Below, one piece after another: positions 1 to 9,284 of a DNA stretch of 64,000 nucleotides (position 1 is the first letter of the stretch; every line of letters begins with the position of its first letter). Source of the DNA: Thiomicrorhabdus sp. zzn3 (GTDB lineage Bacteria; Pseudomonadota; Gammaproteobacteria; Thiomicrospirales; Thiomicrospiraceae); NCBI RefSeq assembly GCF_029767755.1, contig NZ_JARUQS010000002.1, positions 432,812 through 496,811 of the forward strand, read 5' to 3'. The notes beneath the pieces were generated by a model. That model did not search any database and had not been told where the DNA came from. It worked only from the letters and a program-made list of their open reading frames with translations. The translations under genes and the position numbers were made by a program.

Positions 1-1221
1 AGCCAGCTGCTGTTCTTGATTACTCTCATTAGAAGCATAGAAAACATGGTTCTGGCCCTGATCATCCGCTTGTTGAATGGCGTAGTCCAGAGCGGCCAGC
101 AGGCTAGCGCGTCGATCACCGGGAAGATAGTTTTTAAAAGCAATTGACACCGAAGTGGTTGTCTCAGGGGCATTTAGCTTTGAAAGTAAGTCAGGAAGGC
201 TATTTGCAATTTCTTGCAGTCCGTTTTGAACTGCTGCGGCCTCTGCGCCAGGTGTTAAGGCAACCAGCTCGGTTCCGTTGAGACGAGCAAAAAGCGCGGA
301 TTGTGTCGGCAAGTGTTTAAGCATCTTGGAGGCTAACGATTTCATAAGTTGATCCCCGATCAGGTAGCCATAACGGTCATTGAGCGCCTTGAGATCATGA
401 ATGCGAATCAGGCTGATCATCCCGGGAGAGGCTTCTTCTGGGTCAAGTAAGGTGTCGACCAGCATTTCAAAATGGCGACGGTTGCTTAATCCCGTCACGC
501 TGTCTTGATACGCCATTTTTTGTAATTTTTCGGCCGTTTTTGCATCGCGTTCAAATACGGTTTTCATTTTCTTGACCATGGCGTTCATCGCACTGACCAC
601 TTGTTTGAATTCGGTCGTGGTGGGCAAGCTTTCTTGGAGTAGATACTCTTTTCGAACGATGGCCTCAGCCTGCTTTTCCATGGCTTTAAGCGGTTTAAGC
701 ATCCAGCGTAATGTGGCGATGATAATAGTGATGGCTATGAAGGCGGCCAATCCAAACCACATTGAGAGATTGAGTACGGCCTTCCATAGCTCAATATAGG
801 CATAACCAGCATGACTGGTGACGGAAAGGGTGCCGGTCGGCATCCAGCCGGATTGTACGACGGCTTCAGCGGTAGGCGTTTGCAGGTCAATAGCATGGAT
901 AAACCAGGAGGGAACGGCTTCCATCTCTTTTGGGTTGGTACGCTGGTAAAGGATGTTGTTGTCGAGATCGGTCAGAGTAATGTCAGAATAATAGCCGCGG
1001 TCAAATACCGCATTAATCATTGTTTCCATCGTGGAAAGATCGTTCGGGTCTGCATTGGTGCTGAGAGAAAGCCCAAGTGAGGTGGCGGTATCCTGAGCAT
1101 GCGAACTTAACTGGTCCTGCAAAAAATGGCGGGTATTGTTAAGATTAAGCACAAAAGTGCCTAATAACAATACCAGTAGCAAGGATGCGATAAAAATCAT
1201 CATCTGTTTGTTTAAGCTCAT
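1..1221 (-). CDS. lapD: LapD-like c-di-GMP receptor, N-terminal 407 residues (runs off left edge)
   Basis: The frame is open from an ATG at 1221 to base 1, so the C-terminal part (expected EAL domain) lies outside the window. Visible order: TM helix about residues 8-28, periplasmic LapD/MoxY-type output domain about 30-145, second TM about 152-172, HAMP linker, then a GGDEF-like domain from about 235. The GGDEF signature is degenerate (N-G-T-E-L at about 315-319), as expected of a c-di-GMP receptor rather than a cyclase. Trp126 (S-G-W-M-P) sits about where Pseudomonas LapD has its LapG-contacting tryptophan; this is from memory. In the family, c-di-GMP-bound LapD sequesters the protease LapG. 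lapG lies directly upstream on the same strand, supporting the call. Confidence 0.85.
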   Translation of the reverse strand, partial: MSLNKQMMIFIASLLLVLLLGTFVLNLNNTRHFLQDQLSSHAQDTATSLGLSLSTNADPNDLSTMETMINAVFDRGYYSDITLTDLDNNILYQRTNPKEMEAVPSWFIHAIDLQTPTAEAVVQSGWMPTGTLSVTSHAGYAYIELWKAVLNLSMWFGLAAFIAITIIIATLRWMLKPLKAMEKQAEAIVRKEYLLQESLPTTTEFKQVVSAMNAMVKKMKTVFERDAKTAEKLQKMAYQDSVTGLSNRRHFEMLVDTLLDPEEASPGMISLIRIHDLKALNDRYGYLIGDQLMKSLASKMLKHLPTQSALFARLNGTELVALTPGAEAAAVQNGLQEIANSLPDLLSKLNAPETTTSVSIAFKNYLPGDRRASLLAALDYAIQQADDQGQNHVFYASNESNQEQQLA

Positions 1222-1276
1222 AAACCTTTCCTTGTAGTGCCAAAAAACCACATTAATTGTTGCTAACTATGGGTTT

Positions 1277-1978
1277 TTAATCATTTTGCAGTTTTTTCAA
1301 CAACGAATTCCATTGTTTGAGTTTATTCGTGCCACCTTTTACCTCTTTCCCTTTGCCTCGTTGTCTAGAAAGCCAGAGACCGTCACCGTTAAAACTGTAA
1401 ATAGGGACCAAGTCTTTTCGTTTGGTGGCTTGAAGGATTCTAGGATTAATATTATCGAGTACAAGGGGAATGGATCTGGGAGTTTCAAAATAGGTAAGTA
1501 CCATATGTGCCTGTTTTAATCGCACGGCTTTAACGTAAGTCAGGTAAAGCTTTTCTTCCGGCACTCCAAGCGCTTTTAGGGTGAAATATTTGGCTATGAC
1601 AAAATCTTCGCAATCACCGGCATCCGTTCCAAGAAATTCGATAGGCGTAGCCCAATAGTCTTTTTTTCCCCAATGCTGTATATCAGAGGTAAAACGAACT
1701 TGGTTGAAGAAGTTGTTGACCACTCGTAGTAGCTCCTTTTCAGGGCGCCCTTGATTTTCATCAACCATTTGTTGCCAAGCACGCATCCTTTTTTCAGCTA
1801 AAGGTCCATACTTTGCCTTGGCTTTGATCAGTTGTTCACCTGTGATGACTCGCGTTGGCGAGTCTACACTGGCACTAAGTAGGCCTGCCGATAAGCCTGT
1901 CAGCAAAACGAGAGCGAATTTCGCTCCCTTTAGGTAGGTTGAAAGTTGGGAGCGAAAGGGTAGACCATTGGCAGGCAT
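1277..1978 (-). CDS. lapG: LapG-like periplasmic transglutaminase-like cysteine protease
   Basis: A 233-residue protein with an N-terminal hydrophobic segment (about residues 20-37) that should export it. It carries the bacterial transglutaminase-like cysteine proteinase signature: Cys123 in G-D-C-E-D, His158 in Q-A-H-M-V and Asp175 in V-L-D-N form the expected Cys-His-Asp triad. In Pseudomonas, LapG cleaves the N-terminus of the giant adhesin LapA and releases cells from biofilm when LapD is not bound to c-di-GMP. Gene order here is OmpA-like lipoprotein, lapG, lapD, with 55 bases between lapG and lapD, suggesting one transcript. No adhesin substrate is inside the window. The basic C-terminal tail (residues 205-225) is of unknown meaning. 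Confidence 0.88.
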   Translation of the reverse strand: MPANGLPFRSQLSTYLKGAKFALVLLTGLSAGLLSASVDSPTRVITGEQLIKAKAKYGPLAEKRMRAWQQMVDENQGRPEKELLRVVNNFFNQVRFTSDIQHWGKKDYWATPIEFLGTDAGDCEDFVIAKYFTLKALGVPEEKLYLTYVKAVRLKQAHMVLTYFETPRSIPLVLDNINPRILQATKRKDLVPIYSFNGDGLWLSRQRGKGKEVKGGTNKLKQWNSLLKKLQND

Positions 1979-1997
1979 GAAGTGTGATTACAGACTT

Positions 1998-2942
1998 CTA
2001 TTCCGGAAGTTTCTGGAACTGCTCCGGAAGTCTTGAAGCCGCTTCTTCAGGAAGGTCATCACGTTTGATAACCTTCATTTCAATGCGACGGTTTTCATGT
2101 CGTCCTTCTGCCGTGCTGTTATCCGAAATCGGAGATGTTTCACCTTTACCCATGATGAGGATCTGATCGTCTTTAAATCCTAGATTACGAATTAAGAACT
2201 CCTTCGCACTGTCCGCACGACGCCATGAAAGCCCCAGGTTATGTTCATTACTTCCGGTGCTATCGGTATGACCGGTAATAAGCACCACCTCTTTGCTTGT
2301 CAGTTTTTTCAATCGACTTGCGTTTTGATCCAGGATTGACGCCTGATCGTCGCGAATGACTGAAGAGTCGATGTCATAAACAATATTGCTAAGAACGATG
2401 ACTTCTGGCTTGCAGCCAAATTCATTGACCTTGGTCCCTAGAGGGGTGTCCGGACATTTATCTTTGTCGTTCAGAACGCCATCTCTATCGGTATCCAGAT
2501 CGAATGGGCAGCCATTTTCATCGACAGCTACACCCAAAGGGGTATTTGGGCATAGGTCTTTACTGTCAGGGACGCCATCTCGGTCACTGTCTGGTTCACA
2601 ACCTAAGAAGTTGACTTTAACGCCAGGAGGAGTGTTTGGGCATTGATCGTTTCTATCTAAAACGCCATCCGCATCACTGTCTTGTTCACAGCCTAGACGG
2701 TTTACTTTACTTCCCATGCGGCTATTCTGGCAATGATCAAGGCGATCAGGAACACCATCCTGATCTAGGTCTGGGTACATTTGAGTGTAGGCGTCCGGGT
2801 CATCTTTATGCAGAACTTGCATCGCATAAGGTGTTTCTTCTTGAGGTTTTGCTTCCTGGCTGGAACAACCTGACGTTCCTGCTATAGCCAAAGCGATCAG
2901 TGACAGCCAGAATTTAGGTAATTGAGGTTCATTGCGGTACAT
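1998..2942 (-). CDS. OmpA-family lipoprotein with thrombospondin type-3 calcium repeats
   Basis: A 314-residue protein. Residues 1-26 form a lipoprotein signal with lipobox A-G-T-S-G-C (Cys26). Residues about 57-180 hold four Asp-rich TSP3-type repeats (D-x-D-x-D-G-V-x-D) with paired Cys, likely Ca2+ binding. Residues about 185-295 are an OmpA/MotB peptidoglycan-binding domain (G-H-T-D-S-T-G and N-R-R-I-E-M motifs). It would anchor the outer membrane to peptidoglycan. Its stop is 19 bases upstream of lapG, so it probably leads the lapG-lapD transcript. A role in adhesin export or anchoring is inference from position only. Confidence 0.85.
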   Translation of the reverse strand: MYRNEPQLPKFWLSLIALAIAGTSGCSSQEAKPQEETPYAMQVLHKDDPDAYTQMYPDLDQDGVPDRLDHCQNSRMGSKVNRLGCEQDSDADGVLDRNDQCPNTPPGVKVNFLGCEPDSDRDGVPDSKDLCPNTPLGVAVDENGCPFDLDTDRDGVLNDKDKCPDTPLGTKVNEFGCKPEVIVLSNIVYDIDSSVIRDDQASILDQNASRLKKLTSKEVVLITGHTDSTGSNEHNLGLSWRRADSAKEFLIRNLGFKDDQILIMGKGETSPISDNSTAEGRHENRRIEMKVIKRDDLPEEAASRLPEQFQKLPE

Positions 2943-3536
2943 TTGGACCCTCCTGATGATATTTTCTAATATCTAATGCATGGCGATGCAGTCTTGGATA
3001 TGGCTACAATCGCACGTTATTTTTAAACCTTGACCACGACTAAATGCTCATTTGTGGTGTCAGACCGCTAAGAGTTCGACAGTAAGGTACCATGGTTGAT
3101 TAAGTCCAATTATGGAAGCTTTTATTGCAAAAATACAAAACAGATTGTGTGTTTTATCATGCGCTTATAGGTAAGTCGTACCGTTGTAGTTGCAATAATT
3201 GCTTACCTTTTCAATATTCAACCATAAACTCACTGTCATTGGCCAGCGTAATTTGCCCTGATTCTGACAGGGAACCCATTTAAGAACATAAGTTGAGGGA
3301 TTAGCTACGCGCTTTACGGCGCCATCGTTTGTTTTCTGGTCAGTTAAATTTTTCTTAAATGGGTGTTCTGGCCAAACTCGGTATGAGTCGTTCTGGTATT
3401 CAGTTCTTGTGAATTCTCTATGGCTATCCCTTTTTTCACAATTAAAAAAAGGGGAAAAAAAGGTAAAAATGCTCTGATTTTTACCTGTAAAGGAGGGCTT
3501 GTAGCTTGTTTAAGCAATAAAATCCAGGCCGGGAGA
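2943..3536. other. Intergenic region, no gene supported
   Basis: About 590 bases between the OmpA-like gene start and the alcohol dehydrogenase stop. It is AT-rich with A/T runs around 3435-3475. A 76-codon minus-strand frame at 3344-3574 overlaps the 3' end of the alcohol dehydrogenase gene and has no recognisable features. The promoter of the OmpA-lapG-lapD transcript must lie near the left end, but no convincing -35/-10 pair was identified. Confidence 0.5.
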
Positions 3537-4724
3537 TTAAAGTGCTTCCAAGATGGCTTGCAGTAGCTGATCATCCGTCAAGGTAACGGGGTTGCCAAGC
3601 ATGCTGCCACTGCGGCAACTATTCAGCACCGGTTGCAGATTGTCACTTCGCAAGCCGAATTCAGTCAGGCCTTGAGGTGTGTAACGCTGTGCGTAATCAG
3701 CCAATCGTTCGATTAAGCGCTCCAATGGCTGGTCTTGTGCAGTGTCCGTGAGAAGCAATCTGGCGATCTTTTCATATTTGCCCAGGGTTTGATTGGCCTC
3801 CTCGGTAGCGGCTGTTTTCAGTGTTTCAATATTCCGGCGGGTAATCGGTGCTAGCAATTTGGCACACACCAATCCGTGAGGTGCCTCAAAAAAGGCCCCG
3901 ATAGGCCCTGCCAGACCATGCACGGCACCCAAGCCCGCGTTGGCCAGAGTGGTACCGGAAAGGGTGGCGGCGAGCATTAGGCGGCCGTAGCCATCTTGTT
4001 GAGCTTGTTCATCCGGACTGTTAATGGCGTCAAAGGCACCTTTGAATAGCGTCATGCCTTGGAGGGCCAGGGCATCCGTGATCGGATTCGGTTTCAAGGT
4101 GACGTAGGATTCAAGCAGCTGGGTGAACGCATCCATCCCGGTGGCGTACAGCACGTCTTTGGGACAGCTTTTTAACAGCTCGGGATCTAGCCAGGCCTCC
4201 TGGGCGAGAAGTTTATTGTCCCGGAACGATTTCTTAAATTCGCCGAGTCGTGAAAGCACCGAATTTTTGGTGGTTTCGGAGCCGGTGCCTGCGGTGGTCG
4301 GAACCGCCACGAACGGACAGGTTTCAACGTTAAATGGTTTGCCGGCTCCGACGCCTTCCAGATAGTCCATCACCGATGTTTGTGAAGGAATCAAACCGGC
4401 AATCGCTTTGGCCGCATCAAGCACACTGCCGCCGCCAACTCCGATGACCGCCTGGGTGTCAGCAGGGCATTGGCGAACGATTTCGTCGACCAGGTCCGGG
4501 GACGGTTCACCGGATACGGTAAAGTGCAGCACATGGCGATTGGTTTCCAGCAGTGCATCGCGCAGTTGTTGCCCGAACTGGCCGGGTTGGCTCAAAGTGC
4601 GTCCGGTGATCAATACCAGTTTTCCGGAATAGCGTTGCTGGAGGGAGTCAATCAGTTGGTGGCGAATTCCCCAGCCGAAATTCAGGTGAGGCATCGGGGC
4701 GAACTGAAACGGGGCAATAGGCAT
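3537..4724 (-). CDS. Iron-containing (group III) alcohol dehydrogenase
   Basis: A 395-residue protein of the usual length for the Fe-ADH family. The NAD(P)-binding motif G-V-G-G-G-S-V-L-D-A-A-K spans about residues 95-106 and G-T-G-S-E is at 146-150. Probable metal ligands are Asp198 (G-M-D-A-F), His269 (A-V-H-G) and His283 (A-P-H-G). The second canonical ligand, usually His four residues after the Asp, is Gln202 here (D-A-F-T-Q). It would reversibly oxidise an alcohol to an aldehyde in the cytoplasm; the substrate cannot be read from the sequence. It reads in the same direction as rep, 107 bases downstream, with a CAGGCCTG element between them. Confidence 0.85.
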   Translation of the reverse strand: MPIAPFQFAPMPHLNFGWGIRHQLIDSLQQRYSGKLVLITGRTLSQPGQFGQQLRDALLETNRHVLHFTVSGEPSPDLVDEIVRQCPADTQAVIGVGGGSVLDAAKAIAGLIPSQTSVMDYLEGVGAGKPFNVETCPFVAVPTTAGTGSETTKNSVLSRLGEFKKSFRDNKLLAQEAWLDPELLKSCPKDVLYATGMDAFTQLLESYVTLKPNPITDALALQGMTLFKGAFDAINSPDEQAQQDGYGRLMLAATLSGTTLANAGLGAVHGLAGPIGAFFEAPHGLVCAKLLAPITRRNIETLKTAATEEANQTLGKYEKIARLLLTDTAQDQPLERLIERLADYAQRYTPQGLTEFGLRSDNLQPVLNSCRSGSMLGNPVTLTDDQLLQAILEAL

Positions 4725-4804
4725 GTGAACTCTCCAATAGTAAAGGTTTTATTGTAAAAGTAACCGCGCACGCATCGCAAAGTGCATAAACCGCCAAAGC
4801 CGAA

Positions 4805-4812
4805 CAGGCCTG
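4805..4812. repeat. CAGGCCTG element, 3' of rep
   Basis: Exact copy of the recurrent octamer, 20 bases beyond the rep stop codon. Its flanks (GAA on the left, GTC on the right) make an imperfect 14-base palindrome. It is one of 17 intergenic copies in the window. Confidence 0.8.
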
Positions 4813-4831
4813 GTCAAAATGGCCGGGGTAT

Positions 4832-6865
4832 TTAATCGCGCTTTAAAAAAGACTTAAGATTCGCAATCTGCGCGTTGCCGTGTTCCATTTTTTCCTGTTG
4901 ACTTAGCTCCACTCCGGGTTTGCCTTCCCATTTGAGAATGTCCTGTGGCAGTTCCTCCAGAAAACGGCTTGGTTCACAGGCCATGTCTTCACCGTATTTG
5001 CGGCGTTTGGTCGCATAGGTCATGGTGAGGGTTTGTTGGGCGCGGGTAATGCCGACATAGGCGAGGCGGCGTTCTTCTTCCAGGCCGGGCGATTCCAAAT
5101 TCTGTTTATGTGGTAGCAATTCTTCTTCCATGCCGATGAGGAAGACATGCGGAAACTCGAGTCCCTTAGAGGCATGCAAAGTCATCAGGCTGACCATGTC
5201 ATGCTCTTTGTCCGACTCGTTACGTTCCATCATATCCATCAGGGTCATGTGGGCGACAATGCTGGCCAGTTTTTTCTCTTCGCCATCTTCTTCAAGCGCT
5301 TTGTTGATGATGCGTTCGATCCACAGCACCAGTTCGCGAACATTATTAATGCGGCGTTCGGCGGTTTTAGGATTGCTTGCGGTTTCATGCAGCCAGTTGT
5401 CGTATTCCAGCGTTTCGATCAACTGGCGTACGAAAGAGATCACCGCTTCACCTTCGGCATGGTCCGCTTCCTGGATCCAGCCGAGTAGCTGTTGACCAAA
5501 AAACTGCACGCGTTTCAACGCTTTTTCTGACAGCACGGTGGTCAATCCGAACTCTTGAGTGGCGTCAAACAGGCTGATGCCTCGCCTGGTCGCATAGGTG
5601 GCGAGTTTTTCCAGTGTGGAGGCCCCAATCTCGCGGCGCGGTGTATTGATAATGCGCAAAAAAGCGGCATCATCATCCGGGTTGACGATGAGTTTGAGGT
5701 AACTCATCACGTCTTTGATTTCGGCGTGATCAAAAAACGACTTACCGCCGGAGATCACATAAGGAATATTCTGTTCGCGCAGCGCGCGCTCCATCAAACG
5801 AGCTTGGTGATTGCCTCGGTAGAGAATCGCATAATCACGGTTTTTGGTGCGGTGCTTAAATTTATGGACGATGATTTCGGAGACGACACGTTCCGCTTCC
5901 TGGTTCTCATTGGCGCAGGCGATGACGCGAATGGGATCGCCTAACCCCATTTCACTCCATAGGGTTTTTTCAAACACGTGGGGATTATTGGCGATGAGCG
6001 TGTTGGCCGATTGCAGAATGCGGTTACTGGAACGGTAGTTCTGTTCCAGCTTGATGACTTCCAGGGCCGGAAAATCCTCTTTAAGGAGCACCAAATTTTC
6101 CGGCTGCGCGCCGCGCCAAGCGTAAATCGATTGATCATCGTCGCCTACCACGGTAAAGCGTGCCTGAATCCCGACCAACTGTTTCACTAGCGCATATTGT
6201 GCGGCATTGGTGTCCTGGTATTCGTCCACCAGTAGGTAACGCACACGGTTCTGCCATTTATCCAGGATGTCCGGATGGTCGTTAAACAGCTTAACCGGCA
6301 AACCGATCAAATCGTCAAAATCCACGGCATTGTAGGCTTTGATCTGTTTCTGGTAGGCCTGGTAGAGAATCGCACGTGCCTGTTGTTGAGCATCTTCCGC
6401 CATCTCCAGCGCGCGTTCCGGGCTGATGTGGGCGTTTTTCCAGTTAGAGATATCCCATTGCACGCCGTCGAGGAGCTCCGGATCCAGCGTCTGTTTGTGC
6501 ATCAGCTCTTTTAGAATCTGACCGCTATCGGTCGCGTCCATAATCGAAAAGTTAGCTTTATAACCCAGCGCTTTATATTCTTGGCGAATGATATTGAGGC
6601 CCAGGTTGTGAAAGGTGGAAACATTCAGGCCTTTGGTGTTTTCATCTTTCAGCAGTTTGCTGACGCGCTCTTTCATCTCTTTGGCCGCCTTGTTGGTAAA
6701 GGTTACGGCATAGATGTTGTGTGGTCGGTAGTCATGCTGGCGAATCAGGTAGGCGATCTTTTCCGTGATCACGCGGGTTTTGCCAGAGCCGGCTCCGGCC
6801 AACACCAAAGCAGGGGTTTCGATATGTTTTACGGCTTGGTATTGACGTTCGTTCAGACTATGCAT
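4832..6865 (-). CDS. rep: ATP-dependent DNA helicase Rep
   Basis: A 677-residue SF1A helicase. Walker A G-A-G-S-G-K-T is near residue 24, D-E-Y-Q-D-T-N is the Walker B region, followed by V-G-D-D-D-Q-S-I-Y and the late motifs T-L-H-A-S-K-G-L-E-F and A-Y-V-G-I-T-R-A. Length and the stretch F-D-D-L-I match E. coli Rep rather than the longer UvrD. Rep is a 3'-5' helicase that clears proteins and restarts replication forks. The start at 6865 gives an N-terminus that aligns directly with family members. Confidence 0.93.
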   Translation of the reverse strand: MHSLNERQYQAVKHIETPALVLAGAGSGKTRVITEKIAYLIRQHDYRPHNIYAVTFTNKAAKEMKERVSKLLKDENTKGLNVSTFHNLGLNIIRQEYKALGYKANFSIMDATDSGQILKELMHKQTLDPELLDGVQWDISNWKNAHISPERALEMAEDAQQQARAILYQAYQKQIKAYNAVDFDDLIGLPVKLFNDHPDILDKWQNRVRYLLVDEYQDTNAAQYALVKQLVGIQARFTVVGDDDQSIYAWRGAQPENLVLLKEDFPALEVIKLEQNYRSSNRILQSANTLIANNPHVFEKTLWSEMGLGDPIRVIACANENQEAERVVSEIIVHKFKHRTKNRDYAILYRGNHQARLMERALREQNIPYVISGGKSFFDHAEIKDVMSYLKLIVNPDDDAAFLRIINTPRREIGASTLEKLATYATRRGISLFDATQEFGLTTVLSEKALKRVQFFGQQLLGWIQEADHAEGEAVISFVRQLIETLEYDNWLHETASNPKTAERRINNVRELVLWIERIINKALEEDGEEKKLASIVAHMTLMDMMERNESDKEHDMVSLMTLHASKGLEFPHVFLIGMEEELLPHKQNLESPGLEEERRLAYVGITRAQQTLTMTYATKRRKYGEDMACEPSRFLEELPQDILKWEGKPGVELSQQEKMEHGNAQIANLKSFLKRD

Positions 6866-6962
6866 GATGGTTTTACAAGCAGGCTTTTTTCAAAGATTAA
6901 GTAGCAGAAAAGGTACAATATAATAATTCAAAACGCGACGAATTACTCTAGGAAAAACCACT

Positions 6963-7547
6963 ATGGCGAGCATTGAAGAACTCAAACAAGATCTGCATAT
7001 TGAGGCCGAGTTGATGGGCAAACCGCTTAAGTTTGCCACCACATGGGGCGTTTTCAGTCCACGCGAGATCGATTCCGGTACCGACTTGTTTCTGAAACAC
7101 CTTGAAATTAAAGAGGATGAGGTGGCGTTGGACATCGGTTGCGGCTATGGGCCAATCGGTCTGGCGATTGCCGCCAATGCGCCCAAGGGGCAGGTTCATA
7201 TGGTCGATAAAGACTTTGTAGCTGTGGAGTACGCGAATAAAAATGCCCACCTGAATGGTTTGCAGAATGCACAGGCCTATCTCTCCAACGGGTTAAGTGC
7301 GGTTCCCAAAGAGCTGCAGTTTACGACGGTGGTTTCCAATATTCCCGCCAAAGTAGGTAAGGAGATGTTAAGCATTATGTTGCATGACATTCATGCTCAG
7401 CTTGCTCCAGGCGGGCAGTTGGTCGTGGTAACGATCAATGGCTTGCGCCAGTATATGAAGCGTAACTTTATGGAAGTGTTTGGCAATTACGAAAAGGTCA
7501 AGCAGGGCAAAGATTACACCATTTCTCGGTGTATTAAGCAGGACTGA
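6963..7547 (+). CDS. Class I SAM-dependent methyltransferase (small-domain, RsmC/YbxB-like)
   Basis: A 194-residue single-domain methyltransferase. The SAM-binding motif D-I-G-C-G-Y-G-P-I-G is at about residues 57-66, as in RsmC-type RNA guanine-N2 methyltransferases. The catalytic motif usually read as N-P-P is S-N-I-P-A-K here (about residues 126-131), so base specificity is uncertain. The start has a short upstream AGGAA stretch. A TATAAT at 6919-6924 lies 39 bases upstream, between this gene and divergent rep, and could be its -10 box. An rRNA target is inference from family resemblance. Confidence 0.75.
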   Translation: MASIEELKQDLHIEAELMGKPLKFATTWGVFSPREIDSGTDLFLKHLEIKEDEVALDIGCGYGPIGLAIAANAPKGQVHMVDKDFVAVEYANKNAHLNGLQNAQAYLSNGLSAVPKELQFTTVVSNIPAKVGKEMLSIMLHDIHAQLAPGGQLVVVTINGLRQYMKRNFMEVFGNYEKVKQGKDYTISRCIKQD

Positions 7548-7687
7548 TGATTGTTTGTTGGCCTGAGTTTGGCAAAAAGTTGTGATTATTTATGGCCTTG
7601 TCTAAAATGCAGAATCAATACTGATTTGCACTAAGTGGCGGTTGTGCCAATAGTGAGGTTGTTTCATCTGTTACAAGGGAGTAGAGA

Positions 7688-8620
7688 GTGAAAAAAATTT
7701 GGGTTGCATGGTTTACCGTATTGATTGCAATGTTGTCGTTTGCACAGGTTGCGGAAGCCAAACGGTTTGGTAGCGGAAGCAGCATCGGTTATTCAAAAAA
7801 GGTGCCGGCTAAGTCCTATAACACTGCGCCGACCGCGCCGTCTAAATCTACTTCTACCGCCGCTGCCACAACCAAGTCGGCCAGCGGAGCCTCAAAATGG
7901 TTAGGCCCTTTGGCAGGATTGGCTGCCGGCGGATTGTTGGCGGCGATGCTGTTTGGTGATGGCTTTGAAGGGCTGCAAATTATGGATCTGTTGATCTTTG
8001 CGCTTATTGCCTTTATGTTGTTTAAGCTGTTTGCGGCTCGGCGTCAATCGATGCAAACCTCACAAGCAGAGATGCGCTCAGATTATGGTTACGTTGAACC
8101 GAACCCGAAAAAGCCAGTGGCCCAATATCGCGAGCCGGCATCCGTTCAGCCGGTGCAGCCGGCTAATCCTTCACAGGTTGAAGGTTCCATTATCGGCTCG
8201 GCATTAGGGGATGCCCCAACGCAGCATGCCGTTAAACTCAATGAAGCCCCAGATTGGTTTGATGCCGAACAGTTTGTGGAAGGGGCCAAAGAGCATTTTA
8301 AATCTTTACAAAAAGCGTGGGACAGCTTGGATGTCAGCGAAATTCGTGACTACTGTACTCCGGAGCTGTTTGCTGAAATTGAGAAACAGATGATTGGCCG
8401 GTCTGCGGGCGATAGTGTTACCGTGGTGGATACGCTTTATACTGAGATAGCAGATATGGTCGTGGATGGAGAAGACTTTATCGTCAGCCTACGATTCAGC
8501 GGCTTTATTCAGGAAGCGGCTGACGAGTCGGCTCATGCCTTTCGTGAAATTTGGCATATTCGACGCGCCGCTGTTGGCGAAGGAACCTGGTTGGTCGCGG
8601 GCATTCAGCAGGAATCCTAA
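7688..8620 (+). CDS. Tim44-domain inner-membrane protein
   Basis: A 310-residue protein starting at GTG 7688, with AAGGGAG six bases upstream deciding the start. N-terminal signal segment about residues 1-25, an Ala/Ser/Thr-rich linker (30-70), a glycine-rich segment and second hydrophobic segment about 73-112, then a C-terminal Tim44-like domain from about 165 to the end (W-F-D-A-E-Q-F start, ending in I-W-H-I-R-R). Bacterial members of this family are membrane-anchored and of unclear role. Its stop is 50 bases before the following lipoprotein gene, so they may be co-transcribed. Confidence 0.8.
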   Translation: MKKIWVAWFTVLIAMLSFAQVAEAKRFGSGSSIGYSKKVPAKSYNTAPTAPSKSTSTAAATTKSASGASKWLGPLAGLAAGGLLAAMLFGDGFEGLQIMDLLIFALIAFMLFKLFAARRQSMQTSQAEMRSDYGYVEPNPKKPVAQYREPASVQPVQPANPSQVEGSIIGSALGDAPTQHAVKLNEAPDWFDAEQFVEGAKEHFKSLQKAWDSLDVSEIRDYCTPELFAEIEKQMIGRSAGDSVTVVDTLYTEIADMVVDGEDFIVSLRFSGFIQEAADESAHAFREIWHIRRAAVGEGTWLVAGIQQES

Positions 8621-8670
8621 ACGGTTGTTAATCAATTGGCGATTGACGCCAGCATGCTTGAGGGGGAAAG

Positions 8671-9129
8671 ATGCGGTTGATTCAGTTAAACAGGGTGGCT
8701 TGGGTTCTGTTGGCTGGCTTTTTATCAGGCCTGTTAACCGGGTGTTCAAAAGAGCCTATTGAATTGGAGTCTGCGGAGATGGTCGAGAATCTCGATAAAG
8801 GCTCCGGGAATTTTGACCGGGTATTGAAGATCTGTTTTAACCACCCATTGCATGATGAGTATTACCATAAGGTTGTCATTCTCACCAACGAGTCCTTTAA
8901 GGTTGAGGGTGAAGGCATGTTACGGCCACTGGCTTCCGACCCAGACAGTAAGTGTCAACTGAAAAACGTTTACCTTTATATCAACAAGAACTCCCCGCCG
9001 GGCGCTCGGGAAATGATTAAGGACTACGTGGTACGGGGCAATGTCCGGCAAGTGCTCATCCAGGTTTATGATTCAAAACCGGAGGGCAAAGTTCGCCCGA
9101 TCAGTGAGCGTGTGTTTGAAAACCTCTAA
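8671..9129 (+). CDS. Putative lipoprotein, function unknown
   Basis: A 152-residue protein with a hydrophobic signal and lipobox L-L-T-G-C (Cys25), preceded by a GGGGGAAAG ribosome site. The mature part has two further Cys (in K-I-C-F and K-C-Q-L) and reads as a small beta-rich domain. No family was recognised. It follows the Tim44-domain gene closely and is followed by a near-palindrome. A CAGGCCTG copy (8726-8733) lies inside its signal-peptide coding sequence. Confidence 0.65.
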   Translation: MRLIQLNRVAWVLLAGFLSGLLTGCSKEPIELESAEMVENLDKGSGNFDRVLKICFNHPLHDEYYHKVVILTNESFKVEGEGMLRPLASDPDSKCQLKNVYLYINKNSPPGAREMIKDYVVRGNVRQVLIQVYDSKPEGKVRPISERVFENL

Positions 9130-9170
9130 TCATCTCGTTCTGTGATTTTCTTTAGTTGAATCTTGATCAT

Positions 9171-9200
9171 TTAAAACTCAGCGGGCCTGCTGAGTTTTAA
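9171..9200. terminator. Near-perfect palindrome with central GGGCCT, 3' of lipoprotein gene
   Basis: Two 12-base arms (TTAAAACTCAGC and its complement) flank a central GGGCCT, 41 bases after the lipoprotein stop. It belongs to the CAGGCCTG-centred class with one base changed in the core. The A-rich 5' and T-rich 3' arm ends are terminator-like, but no long U-tract follows. Confidence 0.6.
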
Positions 9201-9284
9201 CCTTTTGCGGTTTGTACTACAGTGGTGAATCTTTCTCCGTTTCATGTCGCTGTAATGCTATCCTGATTTCTAAGAGCAATATTT

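Noticed and set aside
3344..3574. 76-codon minus-strand frame downstream of the alcohol dehydrogenase
   Set aside because: Overlaps that gene's 3' end, low-complexity, no start signal.
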